A stretch of DNA of 14,711 nucleotides from Lachnospiraceae bacterium (GCA_009774395.1 VSNQ01000120.1:1-14711); one strand, 5' to 3'; numbered from the stretch's first letter, positions 1 through 7,185 are shown. Numbers and translations: made by a program. Notes: generated by a model not told the origin, from the letters alone.

Positions 1-77
1 ATGTAAATTATACTTATATAGACAAATAAAAATATTATTATTTATTTTGTTGGTCTTTTTTAATAATTATAATTTAT

Positions 78-203
78 ACGGCTTAACAGTTAAAATTTTC
101 GAGTAACCTGACTACATAACGTCAGTCATATACGTTTAACCAGTACAACACGGTAAATTCTGCCGTTATGTAGTATATATTCGAAAACATTAATGTTAGC
201 CAA
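78..203. repeat. Long imperfect palindrome (hairpin or MITE-like element)
   Basis: Nested inverted repeats share one centre. The innermost arms are 15 bp (111-125 and 160-174, one mismatch), followed outward by TTTTCGA (96-102) against TCGAAAA (181-187). Outside these, GGCTTAACA-like and TGTTAGCC-like ends match with small indels. The whole could fold into one long interrupted hairpin. No open reading frame or transposase accompanies it. A degenerate MITE or a structured untranslated region are both possible. Its function is not known from the sequence. Confidence 0.5.
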
Positions 204-212
204 TAATGCAAA

Positions 213-265
213 CTTACGAGTTGATAATATTGAAGAGTATGATAAATTTTTTCGCTCGAGAGTAT
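213..265 (+). repeat. ~54-bp interspersed repeat, copy 1 (diverged)
   Basis: This segment aligns with the copies at 2697-2750 (same orientation) and 6955-7010 (opposite orientation). Shared landmarks are a left ACGAG end, a central TATGATAAATTT-like block (TATGGTAAAATTT in copy 2) and a right CTCGaGAGTAT end. It is the most diverged of the three and ends about 50 bp before the start codon of the first gene. The ends form an imperfect inverted repeat. The alignment was done by eye. Confidence 0.6.
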
Positions 266-316
266 AGCAAAGTTAAATGGCAATTTTAAATGGTTTATGA
301 GGGGGAAAGTATTACA

Positions 317-1750
317 ATGGAAAAGAAATGGAATATTGGAATCGTGTTGTGCACAGGTCTTGTGGCAGTGATTTTCTGGCTGCTGGCGGGATCGCAGTTT
401 ATAAAATTGCGAACAGGAGCACGGCCTTTGGAACAAGGGGAATGTTTTGAAGATGCGGAGGGAGAGTATATTTCTTATGAGGCACTTTATCCAGCGGCAT
501 CGTGGGTAGAAAAATATGATTCAAATAACCCAAATGATCCAGACAAGGCAGAGGTTATAGGGTATGTGGTATATGATGTGGATAGAAATTCTTTTTTATG
601 CATTATTGGTTTCAGTCAGGATACGAAGGGATTTGATGGACTTATGAGGAAGTCTTTAATTCCAGCAGAGGGACGGATTCAACTGGATATTTTACCGGTT
701 GCCGTAAAAGGGTCTTTGGAGCCAGCGAATCAGAAGCAAATAGACAGTGCGTTGGAAGCATTGGAAAATTGCGAAATTAAGAAATTGTATAAGCGTTCTC
801 TGAAGTCGGATGATGATATGAGAATATATTTTGAAGAAGATGAATTTGGAAAAGTTTTAGGAAGAATGTGCGAGGATATGCTGGCAGATCAGAAGCAGGC
901 ACAATGGTATGTCATAGAGCCTAAAAAAATCAACCATTTGAATCCGACAGAGATTTCAATTTGCACCATAACAGCAATTTTTAATTTTTTGATATTTGTT
1001 TTTGGACTGTTAGGGATGTTAATGAACGGCACAAGGGACAGGGAAAATATGTCTAAGATATCCGAAAATATGCCGGAACAGTTTCTTGCACAACATATGG
1101 GATATGTGAAAGCATGGTGTGCCTACAATTTGAAGAAAGGATATCGCTTTGTAACGTTGAGCATGGTTATAGCTTTAGCTATTTTTGTAGGAATTGGAAT
1201 TTTATCAAAAAATATAAATAAAATCATAGTTTTATACGTTCCATTGGGGTTTATAATCGGTGAAGTAATGGCTCTTTTGTTCTGGTGGGGGCAAAAAACG
1301 CTGTCGAATCAGGGCAAAATCCTAAAGAGAATGAAGAAAAATTTAATGAAAGAAATCCCTGATAATACGCTGCGGAATGCGTTTATTGAGGAATTTGTCA
1401 ATACAGAAAATGCGTGGGCATTTGAGGAACAGACAAAGGAAAGTATGCAGTGGGGTAAAGTAGGGGAGAAGTATTGGAGTATCTTTTTTGGGGATGGCAG
1501 AGTAAGAATCGTGGATGCAGCGCGGCTTGGTGAGGTTGAAACAGAAACCGTATCCGGAACAATGCCCAGCGGAAAAGTGTGGATTAGTTACATATATTAT
1601 ATGGTAAGATTCTATTATCAAAGTGAATCAAATAAGCGGAAATGTGATAAATCTTTTTCTTTTAATATAGAGGATAATATTGGGTTCTTTATGACACTTG
1701 TGCGCAAAAGAGTAGGCAGCAATGACAGTGTGAGAATTACAAGAAAGTAA
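317..1750 (+). CDS. Multi-pass membrane protein of unknown function (477 aa)
   Basis: I do not recognise the family. An ATG at 290 is in frame, but the ATG at 317 follows a GAGGGGGAAAG ribosome site by a normal distance, so it is the better start. Visible topology: an N-terminal hydrophobic segment (about residues 6-25), a ~185-residue polar region likely outside the membrane, then three hydrophobic segments (about 213-236, 278-297, 304-325) and a polar C-terminal domain of ~150 residues. The C-terminal part has an alternating aromatic/hydrophobic pattern (YWSIFFGDGRVRIV, then a Tyr-rich stretch) that looks beta-rich. It is followed after 119 bp by a second membrane protein on the same strand, so the two may be co-transcribed. 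No catalytic motif, lipobox or known transporter signature is seen. A structural or regulatory envelope role is only a guess. Confidence 0.75.
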   Translation: MEKKWNIGIVLCTGLVAVIFWLLAGSQFIKLRTGARPLEQGECFEDAEGEYISYEALYPAASWVEKYDSNNPNDPDKAEVIGYVVYDVDRNSFLCIIGFSQDTKGFDGLMRKSLIPAEGRIQLDILPVAVKGSLEPANQKQIDSALEALENCEIKKLYKRSLKSDDDMRIYFEEDEFGKVLGRMCEDMLADQKQAQWYVIEPKKINHLNPTEISICTITAIFNFLIFVFGLLGMLMNGTRDRENMSKISENMPEQFLAQHMGYVKAWCAYNLKKGYRFVTLSMVIALAIFVGIGILSKNINKIIVLYVPLGFIIGEVMALLFWWGQKTLSNQGKILKRMKKNLMKEIPDNTLRNAFIEEFVNTENAWAFEEQTKESMQWGKVGEKYWSIFFGDGRVRIVDAARLGEVETETVSGTMPSGKVWISYIYYMVRFYYQSESNKRKCDKSFSFNIEDNIGFFMTLVRKRVGSNDSVRITRK

Positions 1751-1869
1751 AGCGTTAAAAGCGCATTATAAAGGAATGAATTAGATGTACGCAAAATGGC
1801 ATTATATGTGCAAAAATATAAAGATTGATTATAGCTTGCCTCAAAGAAAAATGAAAGGATAATATAATT

Positions 1870-2529
1870 ATGATGATTAGAAAATTAACAATGAAGTTGT
1901 GGGAGAGTTCGATTTTTCTTCTGTTGGTTATAGGTGCGATGACCGCATTCCTATTGGTAAAATATCTGCCAGCATCTTTACAGGCAATACAGGGCGATAT
2001 TCCAAAGCTGGCGATGCATGAAGAAATGAGTAATATTTATGGCTGGTGTGCAATGGGTTTGTTTATGTTGGTGATTGAAGCGGCGATTGTGGTTCGGCAG
2101 CTTACAAATTCTGTTGGAAAGAAAGTAAGAAGATATTTAGCGGAAAATCCGGAAGTAACACAACAGCAGCTCGATAGTGATTTTAGCAATGCAGAACAAA
2201 TTGGGAATATCTGGATTGGTAGAAAATGGACATACAGCTATAATATGAATGATATTCCAGTGGAAAATGTTAAAATTGTTTTAGTGTATACTGAAACATG
2301 GCGTGTAAAGAGAAAAATAAACTATAACCTCTGTCTAGGACTTGTAAACGGGAACGTGGTAAAGTCAAATGTACCAAAAAACAACATACCGCAGATTATG
2401 GAAGCATATAAACGTTTTCCGCATATTTTGTCGGGGGATAATCCAGATTATGTATATCTCTTTAGAAAGGATATAAATGCTTTATTGGAGATTAAATACC
2501 GAAATAGTGAGTCATGTTTCCAAGAATGA
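1870..2529 (+). CDS. Two-TM membrane protein of unknown function (219 aa)
   Basis: The ATG at 1870 follows an AAAGGAT ribosome site with about 9 nt of spacing; an immediately following ATG (1873) is an equivalent start. Two hydrophobic segments (about residues 14-33 and 58-77) form a hairpin with a ~25-residue loop. A soluble C-terminal domain follows, with the pattern IGRKWTYSYNMNDIPVENVK and then alternating beta-like strands. This resembles the small membrane proteins with a PH-like or other beta-rich cytoplasmic domain found in Clostridia, but the assignment is inference. The C-terminal domains of this protein and its upstream neighbour share a general W/aromatic-G-strand character without clear homology. 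It probably forms an operon with the preceding gene. No enzymatic motif is visible. Confidence 0.7.
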   Translation: MMIRKLTMKLWESSIFLLLVIGAMTAFLLVKYLPASLQAIQGDIPKLAMHEEMSNIYGWCAMGLFMLVIEAAIVVRQLTNSVGKKVRRYLAENPEVTQQQLDSDFSNAEQIGNIWIGRKWTYSYNMNDIPVENVKIVLVYTETWRVKRKINYNLCLGLVNGNVVKSNVPKNNIPQIMEAYKRFPHILSGDNPDYVYLFRKDINALLEIKYRNSESCFQE

Positions 2530-2696
2530 AGAAATAAACGATTTTTGGACAGGATGCCTTAAAATTATTCTATAGGATGTATCAATAAAGTGATTACTCT
2601 TTGGCATCGTTTTGTATTTCTGAACAGTTCTTTAGGTCAAAATATCTGCACTTATAAGTGATACTGGCGAGTGCTTATACTTGCTAATAATGTGGA
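2530..2696. other. Gap after the membrane-protein pair; weak terminator candidate
   Basis: There is no coding potential. GATGCC (2553-2558) and GGCATC (2603-2608) are complementary and the second is followed by GTTTTG. With a ~44-nt loop this is only a weak plus-strand terminator candidate for the preceding gene. A perfect 12-bp palindrome CACTTATAAGTG lies at 2649-2660, next to repeat copy 2. Confidence 0.3.
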
Positions 2697-2750
2697 TTCA
2701 CGAGCGTAATGATTTTGAGTGATATGGTAAAATTTATCACTCGTGAGTAT
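2697..2750 (+). repeat. ~54-bp interspersed repeat, copy 2 (downstream flank of the van operon)
   Basis: The ends are TTCACGAG (2697-2704) and CTCGTGAG (2740-2747), an inverted repeat with one mismatch. A second, overlapping inverted repeat pairs GAGTGATA (2717-2724) with TATCACTC (2735-2742). Because the right outer arm and the inner arm share bases 2740-2742, the two hairpins compete. The reverse complement matches 6955-7010 closely; the block TTTTACCATATCAC is identical in both. It lies between the converging membrane-protein operon and the van operon terminator. Confidence 0.75.
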
Positions 2751-2800
2751 ATAATTAATTACATAATATATAAGGCAACCAATAATTTTGTCTAATAACG

Positions 2801-2849
2801 CAAAAAGATAAGGGGGCTATCGGAAAATTATATTTCCTGACAGCCCCCT
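2801..2849 (-). terminator. Rho-independent terminator of the vanG-vanT operon
   Basis: Read on the minus strand, just after the vanT stop codon, an 8-bp GC-rich stem AGGGGGCT/AGCCCCCT (2842-2849 with 2811-2818) encloses a second pairing, GGAAA/TTTCC. It is followed by a T-rich run (TATCTTTTTG). The stop codon TAA at 2856-2854 is only a few bases upstream. Confidence 0.85.
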
Positions 2850-2853
2850 GCAG

Positions 2854-5403
2854 TTATTCTATCGAAATGCGTTCCAACCGCCCCCCAAGCCGGCTTAAAA
2901 TATCATTTGTAATCGTACCAGCACATTCTGCGATATCGCTTGCACTGGATTCCAGTGCGCCGCTTTTTCCAATAACAACGGCGATTCCTCCGGCAGATAC
3001 ATCTGGAATATCTGTTACATCCACTATAGTCATGTCCATACATACAGACCCTATAATTGGTGCTTTATATCCATTAATAAGAACATACCCTTTTTGGTTC
3101 GACAAGGAGCGTGGCAGTCCGTCCGCATAACCAATAGCAAGCGTGGCAATTGTGCGGTTGCGGTCGCTGATAAACTGTAGTCCATAACCAGCCGATTCAT
3201 TTTTATATAGAGGGCGAACAGAAACAATTTTCGCCTTTAATGAAAGCACTGGTTTTAGGCAGTTCTGCCATTGTAGAGTATCTTGCTTATTGCTTAGCAC
3301 GCCATAGAGCGCAATCCCAACACGCACATAACTGCCATAGGTATGGATACTGTCCGTTAGATGCCTATTATAATCACTGTTTGCAGTGTTCACCTTTTCA
3401 GAGGGAGAAATTGCGCCATTTTTTTTAGCGGGCAAAGTGTTATTTAGTGTTCCGTAACTTGCCAAAAAATGAATGGGAGGACACTGGAAATTTTGCTGTT
3501 CTAATGCTGCAATTACATTAGAAAACGCTCTTTTTTGCGCTTCCTGAAAGATAATTCCGTTCTTTTCCTTGATATCGGAGGTAGCAAGGTGCGTGAAAAT
3601 GCCGTCCATTTGAAATGCTTTTAGCTGAAAAATTGTGATAATTTTATCAATATGTTCGCTTCGTTCACCTATGCGGTGCATTCCTGTATCAATTCCAAGG
3701 TGTACATGAAGCTTTTCGGTATAGTGCAAATGTTCCCAGATATCTGCAAGCTGGGTTGCATAGCTGTAATCAACGAGTGTCTGCGTAAGCCGATATTGTA
3801 AAAGCAGCGGAAGCTGTGCAGGTGCAGTATAGCCAAGAATTAAGAGCTCACCAGTAATCCCATGCTGGCGCAGTTCGATTCCCTCTTGCAGTGTTGCAAC
3901 GCCATAGGAGGATACCCCCATATCCTGCAGTGCATTTGCAATGAGTACAGCGCCGTGTCCGTATGCGTTGGCTTTTACAATCGGCATAAAGCGGCAGTTT
4001 CGAGGAAGCTGTGATTGGAGAAACATTACATTTTGCCGCAAGGCTTCCATATCCAGTTCAATCCATGCGCGTTCCTGCGTTAGTTGATTATGTGCGTCGG
4101 AGGGAAAATATTCTGTGGAACTTGGCGTGTTTATTAGGTAAATATTGTTTTCAGTATTGTTATTTTTTTTGTGCGCTGTCCCGTATTGAGAATCTGCGCA
4201 AAAAGCGGTGAATAGGTTGCGCAGACGGTGGATTCCGACGGATACCAAAACCGACAGAATGCATACGCCAATATAATGAATCAAGCTGTTTTCCACAAGA
4301 AGCGCTGTTTGGTGCGTCGCTTTTGCCAGACCACGCAGAACGACAATCATCAATGGATGCAGGATATAAATCCATGTGGTTATTGGACGCAGACAGGCAG
4401 TATTTCGCATCGTTGTTTGTGTTTTCTGTAAGTGGGACTGATTTAATGATAAGAGTGATTTCATCAGGAAATACATAACGGGAATCAGCGAAAAATACAT
4501 ACTGTCGTGACGCTGCAGATTCAAGCGGTGCAGCGTAAATGCTTCCAAGGTCATAAGCAAAAAACTTCCTATTAAAAAACAAATAAGATATCCGAAGTAT
4601 AGCAGTTCATTTCCGTTTTGTGCAGAAGACGGCGATATTTTTTGCAATGTTTGGCGGTCGTTTGACGGTTTTGATGCTTGTTTGGCACCGATTTTTGCTC
4701 CTAAAAGCAGAAACAGCGGTGCAAAGAAAATTCCGTTGCGTGTGTAGGTACTTATCTGAAAAAGGAATTGATAAATTTTTGACAAAACAGGCGCAAATGC
4801 AATCACGCCGTAATAACTGTCACCAAACAGTCCGATAAAATATAAAATCACCGTTACAGCCATAAGTATACGTGCGGTTAGAAAGCGTTTTAGCATAAGA
4901 AGCAGCAGCATGCCAATCATGCACGCAGGAAAATACCATAAATGGTAAAAAGTGCCGTCAAATAGCAGCATTTTAATCATTTTCCATAAATTTTCAAAAG
5001 AAAAAGATGAAAAGTTCTGAAAATGCCCGGCATACAGCCCTACAGGAAAATAAAGAAGAATCGAAAAAACATATAATAACAGGGTTTTTTTCAGATACTT
5101 TTTCATTTTTCTATGTGTGGAAGCAGCGCTTAGCAATTCCACTTTGCCATAAATTGCGTCTGACAGCACAAAAAAGCCGGTTACCATTAGGAAAAACGGA
5201 ACAGCGACGCGCGCCAATACTCTTGTTAAGAAAAAATCGGCGTCAGCGTTAAAGCTTGATAGCGGTGACGTATGAATTGCAACGACGAGCAATGCTGCAA
5301 CAAGGCGGAAGATGTCGAGATACTGCATGCAATTAGTATTTTGTGCGCTGGTGCTGCTGGATTGCGAAGTAGCGGCAGTATTTGGCGAAAGAGTGCGTTT
5401 CAT
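2854..5403 (-). CDS. vanT: VanT-type membrane serine/alanine racemase (acyltransferase-3 domain + PLP racemase)
   Basis: This bifunctional membrane protein of 849 aa has the VanT architecture. Residues ~26-400 are an acyltransferase-3-like multi-TM domain (YLDIFRLVAALLVVAIHTSP, RVAVPFFLMVTGFF). After a low-complexity Asn/Ser-rich linker (~401-445), residues ~446-849 form a fold-type III PLP alanine racemase domain. Catalytic features are Lys477 in VKANAYGHG, Tyr740 in AGYG, and the GSVCMD and GYADG motifs. VanT proteins supply D-Ser to a D-Ala:D-Ser ligase, and the membrane domain is thought to take up L-Ser. Near the C terminus, where alanine racemases have Tyr (TIPYE), this protein has Asn833 (TITND); as I recall, the serine racemase VanT of the VanG type also has Asn there. 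The length is well above the ~700 aa of enterococcal VanT, because of the linker, a loop at ~243-263 and an insertion at ~658-690. The start overlaps the upstream ligase stop by 4 bp (ATGA), indicating translational coupling. Racemase identity is certain; serine preference is inferred. Confidence 0.92.
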   Translation of the reverse strand: MKRTLSPNTAATSQSSSTSAQNTNCMQYLDIFRLVAALLVVAIHTSPLSSFNADADFFLTRVLARVAVPFFLMVTGFFVLSDAIYGKVELLSAASTHRKMKKYLKKTLLLYVFSILLYFPVGLYAGHFQNFSSFSFENLWKMIKMLLFDGTFYHLWYFPACMIGMLLLLMLKRFLTARILMAVTVILYFIGLFGDSYYGVIAFAPVLSKIYQFLFQISTYTRNGIFFAPLFLLLGAKIGAKQASKPSNDRQTLQKISPSSAQNGNELLYFGYLICFLIGSFLLMTLEAFTLHRLNLQRHDSMYFSLIPVMYFLMKSLLSLNQSHLQKTQTTMRNTACLRPITTWIYILHPLMIVVLRGLAKATHQTALLVENSLIHYIGVCILSVLVSVGIHRLRNLFTAFCADSQYGTAHKKNNNTENNIYLINTPSSTEYFPSDAHNQLTQERAWIELDMEALRQNVMFLQSQLPRNCRFMPIVKANAYGHGAVLIANALQDMGVSSYGVATLQEGIELRQHGITGELLILGYTAPAQLPLLLQYRLTQTLVDYSYATQLADIWEHLHYTEKLHVHLGIDTGMHRIGERSEHIDKIITIFQLKAFQMDGIFTHLATSDIKEKNGIIFQEAQKRAFSNVIAALEQQNFQCPPIHFLASYGTLNNTLPAKKNGAISPSEKVNTANSDYNRHLTDSIHTYGSYVRVGIALYGVLSNKQDTLQWQNCLKPVLSLKAKIVSVRPLYKNESAGYGLQFISDRNRTIATLAIGYADGLPRSLSNQKGYVLINGYKAPIIGSVCMDMTIVDVTDIPDVSAGGIAVVIGKSGALESSASDIAECAGTITNDILSRLGGRLERISIE

Positions 5404-6482
5404 GCCGATACCCCCAGTTCAATAATGGTATCCAATATTTGTGGAAAGGAGTATCCGGCGGCTTTGAGCATACCAGGAAAACGGCTGTGTTCGGTAAAGC
5501 CCGGAATGGTGTTGACTTCATTAAATACAATTTCACCGTCAGGTGTTAGAAACATATCCACGCGTGCAAAAATACGGCAGCCTAAAATCTGATAGATGCG
5601 TTTGGCTGTTTCTTTTATCGTGTTGGAAATTGTTTTGTCAATCCGCGCCGGAACATGAATATCTGAGGTTTTCAATGTATACTTTTCTGTAAAGTCGAAG
5701 AAACCGCCTGAAAGTTCGATTTCATCAACTTCACCAACTGTCAAAATTTCTGTTCCAATTATAGCACAACCTACTTCAAAGCCTTCAATTGCTTCCTCAA
5801 GAAGCACTTCATTATCGTATTCAAATGCAAGCAAAATTGCTTTCGCAAGTGCACTCTCGTTCGGGACTTTGGTGATGCCATAGGAAGAACCTGCTTTAAC
5901 GGGTTTTACAAAAAGGGGATAGCCTATTTGTTCTGCAAAGTTTGCCGCTTTTGGGGTTTGGCTGCTTGATGTTAATAGCAGCGATAAAGGTACACGGATG
6001 CCTGACGCCGCAACCAGTTTATGGGCACGATCCTTGTCCATGCAGAGCGCAGAAGGAAGCGTGCCGCACCCAATTAGTGGGATTCCGGATAGTTCGACCA
6101 TACCCTGTAAAGTGCCGTCTTCACCGTTTTTTCCATGCAGCACAGGAAAAACAGCATCCAGTTTTATTGTGCGCACAATATGATCTTCTAATAAAAGCAG
6201 ACCATGTTGTGATTTATCTGGTGAAAGAGTGGCTGGTGTGCAGTCTTCCAGATTGCACCAAGTATCTGTAAGCAGTTTGTCAATATCCCCATGAAAATAG
6301 TACCATTGCCCATTTTGAGAAATACCAATGGGAATGGGCATATATTTTTGCTTGTCCAAGTTTTGAATTACCGCATGGGCAGAGGAGAGCGAAACGCTGT
6401 ATTCTGACGAACAGCCTCCAAAAAGTATGGCGATTGTTTGCTTCAATGATTGTTTCATTTGATTATTTGTTTGTAAATGCAT
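5400..6482 (-). CDS. vanG: VanG-like D-alanine:D-serine ligase (360 aa)
   Basis: An ATP-grasp D-Ala:D-X ligase that would make the D-Ala-D-Ser dipeptide for peptidoglycan precursors and so lower vancomycin affinity. Motifs in order: FGGCSSEYSVS (21-31), HGKNGEDGTLQG (116-127), CMDKDRAHK (147-155), KPVKAGSS (193-200), GFEVGCA (234-240), the specificity-loop FTEKYTLK (264-271), RVDMF (307-311) and EVNTIPGFT (322-330). Sequence and length closely resemble VanG rather than the VanA/VanB lactate ligases. The frame is open for 51 codons further upstream, but a perfect GGAGGT lies 6 nt before the ATG at 6482, which settles the start. vanT follows with a 4-bp overlap. The usual partner vanXY is absent between or beside them. 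D-Ser specificity is inferred from similarity to VanG and the VanT neighbour; an ordinary Ddl is the main alternative but is less likely. Confidence 0.88.
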   Translation of the reverse strand: MHLQTNNQMKQSLKQTIAILFGGCSSEYSVSLSSAHAVIQNLDKQKYMPIPIGISQNGQWYYFHGDIDKLLTDTWCNLEDCTPATLSPDKSQHGLLLLEDHIVRTIKLDAVFPVLHGKNGEDGTLQGMVELSGIPLIGCGTLPSALCMDKDRAHKLVAASGIRVPLSLLLTSSSQTPKAANFAEQIGYPLFVKPVKAGSSYGITKVPNESALAKAILLAFEYDNEVLLEEAIEGFEVGCAIIGTEILTVGEVDEIELSGGFFDFTEKYTLKTSDIHVPARIDKTISNTIKETAKRIYQILGCRIFARVDMFLTPDGEIVFNEVNTIPGFTEHSRFPGMLKAAGYSFPQILDTIIELGVSA

Positions 6483-6660
6483 ATGTTGACCTCCATTTTG
6501 TTGAAATATAGTATTTTTATGCGCAGTTCTGTATAGAGAAAGGAAGCCGCTATGGCGGCGCATAAGCTGCGCGTCATGTAGAGAGAATAAACAATGTATC
6601 GTTGATAAGAGCCTTATTTTGAAAAAATGGTTCATTTTTTTGATAGGGCTATTGTATCAG
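6483..6660 (-). promoter_or_regulatory. vanG leader with GC-rich hairpins
   Basis: The ~170 nt before the ligase start contain two small GC-rich hairpins: GCCGC/GCGGC (6546-6550 with 6555-6559) and GCGCA/TGCGC (6558-6562 with 6568-6572). They share two bases, so they cannot both form fully. The leader frame continues into vanG without a stop. TACAAT (6656-6651) and TATAAT (6666-6661) on the minus strand are possible -10 boxes, but neither has a convincing -35 at 17 nt. No pair of direct repeats suggesting a VanR-type response-regulator box was recognised. Confidence 0.35.
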
Positions 6661-6822
6661 ATTATAAAAATTTATGCTTTAACATATGCTTTGCATTTTA
6701 TTAAGATTTTATAAGGATTTATATAAGGAACTATAATAAAGGTACTTTATTTCAAAAAATGTTGTGTTTTCCAGAAAGGTTGCAACGGTTTCCAGAGAGT
6801 TATTTCTATGCAGCTTCTTGGA

Positions 6823-6845
6823 TGTATTAATGATTCATTAATACA
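6823..6845. promoter_or_regulatory. 23-bp perfect palindrome (operator-like)
   Basis: Two perfect 11-bp arms, TGTATTAATGA (6823-6833) and TCATTAATACA (6835-6845), surround one central T. This is the size and symmetry expected for a dimeric transcription-factor site. There is no T-run beside it, so it is not an intrinsic terminator. It lies ~340 bp upstream of the ligase start and ~75 bp before the plus-strand promoter at 6919-6947, so it could serve either direction. No regulator gene is adjacent. Confidence 0.5.
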
Positions 6846-6918
6846 GTGTTGTGCAGATAACGAGAAAAAATAGTGATAAATGTTTAATGTTTGCATAGGA
6901 ACAATTTTGGCGCATATA

Positions 6919-6947
6919 TTGACTGTTTGTGTTTTTGCTTGTATGCT
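6919..6947 (+). promoter_or_regulatory. Sigma-A-type promoter for the 7186 gene
   Basis: TTGACT (6919-6924), a 17-nt spacer and TATGCT (6942-6947). Transcription would start near 6954, almost exactly at the edge of repeat copy 3, so the repeat would form the 5' end of the transcript. No better promoter is seen between here and the gene. Confidence 0.55.
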
Positions 6948-6954
6948 GATATTA

Positions 6955-7010
6955 ATACTCACGGGCAATAAGTTTTACCATATCACGCAAGACAATTGCG
7001 CTCGTGGGTA
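6955..7010 (-). repeat. ~54-bp interspersed repeat, copy 3 (upstream flank of the van operon)
   Basis: This is the inverted counterpart of 2697-2750, so the vanG-vanT operon lies between two copies facing each other. The ends form a long imperfect inverted repeat: ATACTCACGGGCAAT against ATTGCGCTCGTGGGTAT. Compensating differences from copy 2 keep the arms complementary, including one G-T pair, which suggests the RNA or DNA hairpin matters. Confidence 0.75.
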
Positions 7011-7185
7011 TATTTGGACAGTATGGGCTGTGCAGCAAGGGAAAGCGAATTGTTTATGATATAAAACAGGAAGGCGTGTCCCCCAATGATAGCCAGAGGT
7101 TGAAGATGGAAGCAAGAAGATGCGGATGCTGATACAGTCAGAGGAAATACAAAAAATAATTTATGCCATGCAGAAAGGAAAACTT

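Noticed and set aside
122..436. 104-codon minus-strand frame at the window start
   Set aside because: It overlaps the palindrome, repeat copy 1 and the 5' end of the 317-1750 gene, with low-complexity composition.
4160..4582. 140-codon frame inside vanT
   Set aside because: It is on the same strand in another frame of a clearly coding gene, and shows no domain or ribosome site.
6483..6635. 51-residue N-terminal extension of the ligase
   Set aside because: A perfect GGAGGT 6 nt before 6482 sets the start, and the family has no such extension.
6747..6968. 73-codon minus-strand frame upstream of vanG
   Set aside because: No ribosome site and no recognisable protein features; it crosses the palindrome and the plus-strand promoter.
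2854..7010. Integrative element carrying the van genes
   Set aside because: No integrase, relaxase or transposase is present, and no direct-repeat attachment sites surround the operon. Only inverted short repeats are seen.
6880..7059. A ~59-codon plus-strand frame starting MFNVCIGTILAHIL
   Set aside because: It has no good ribosome site, runs through promoter and repeat copy 3, and its latter half is only the repeat read as codons.
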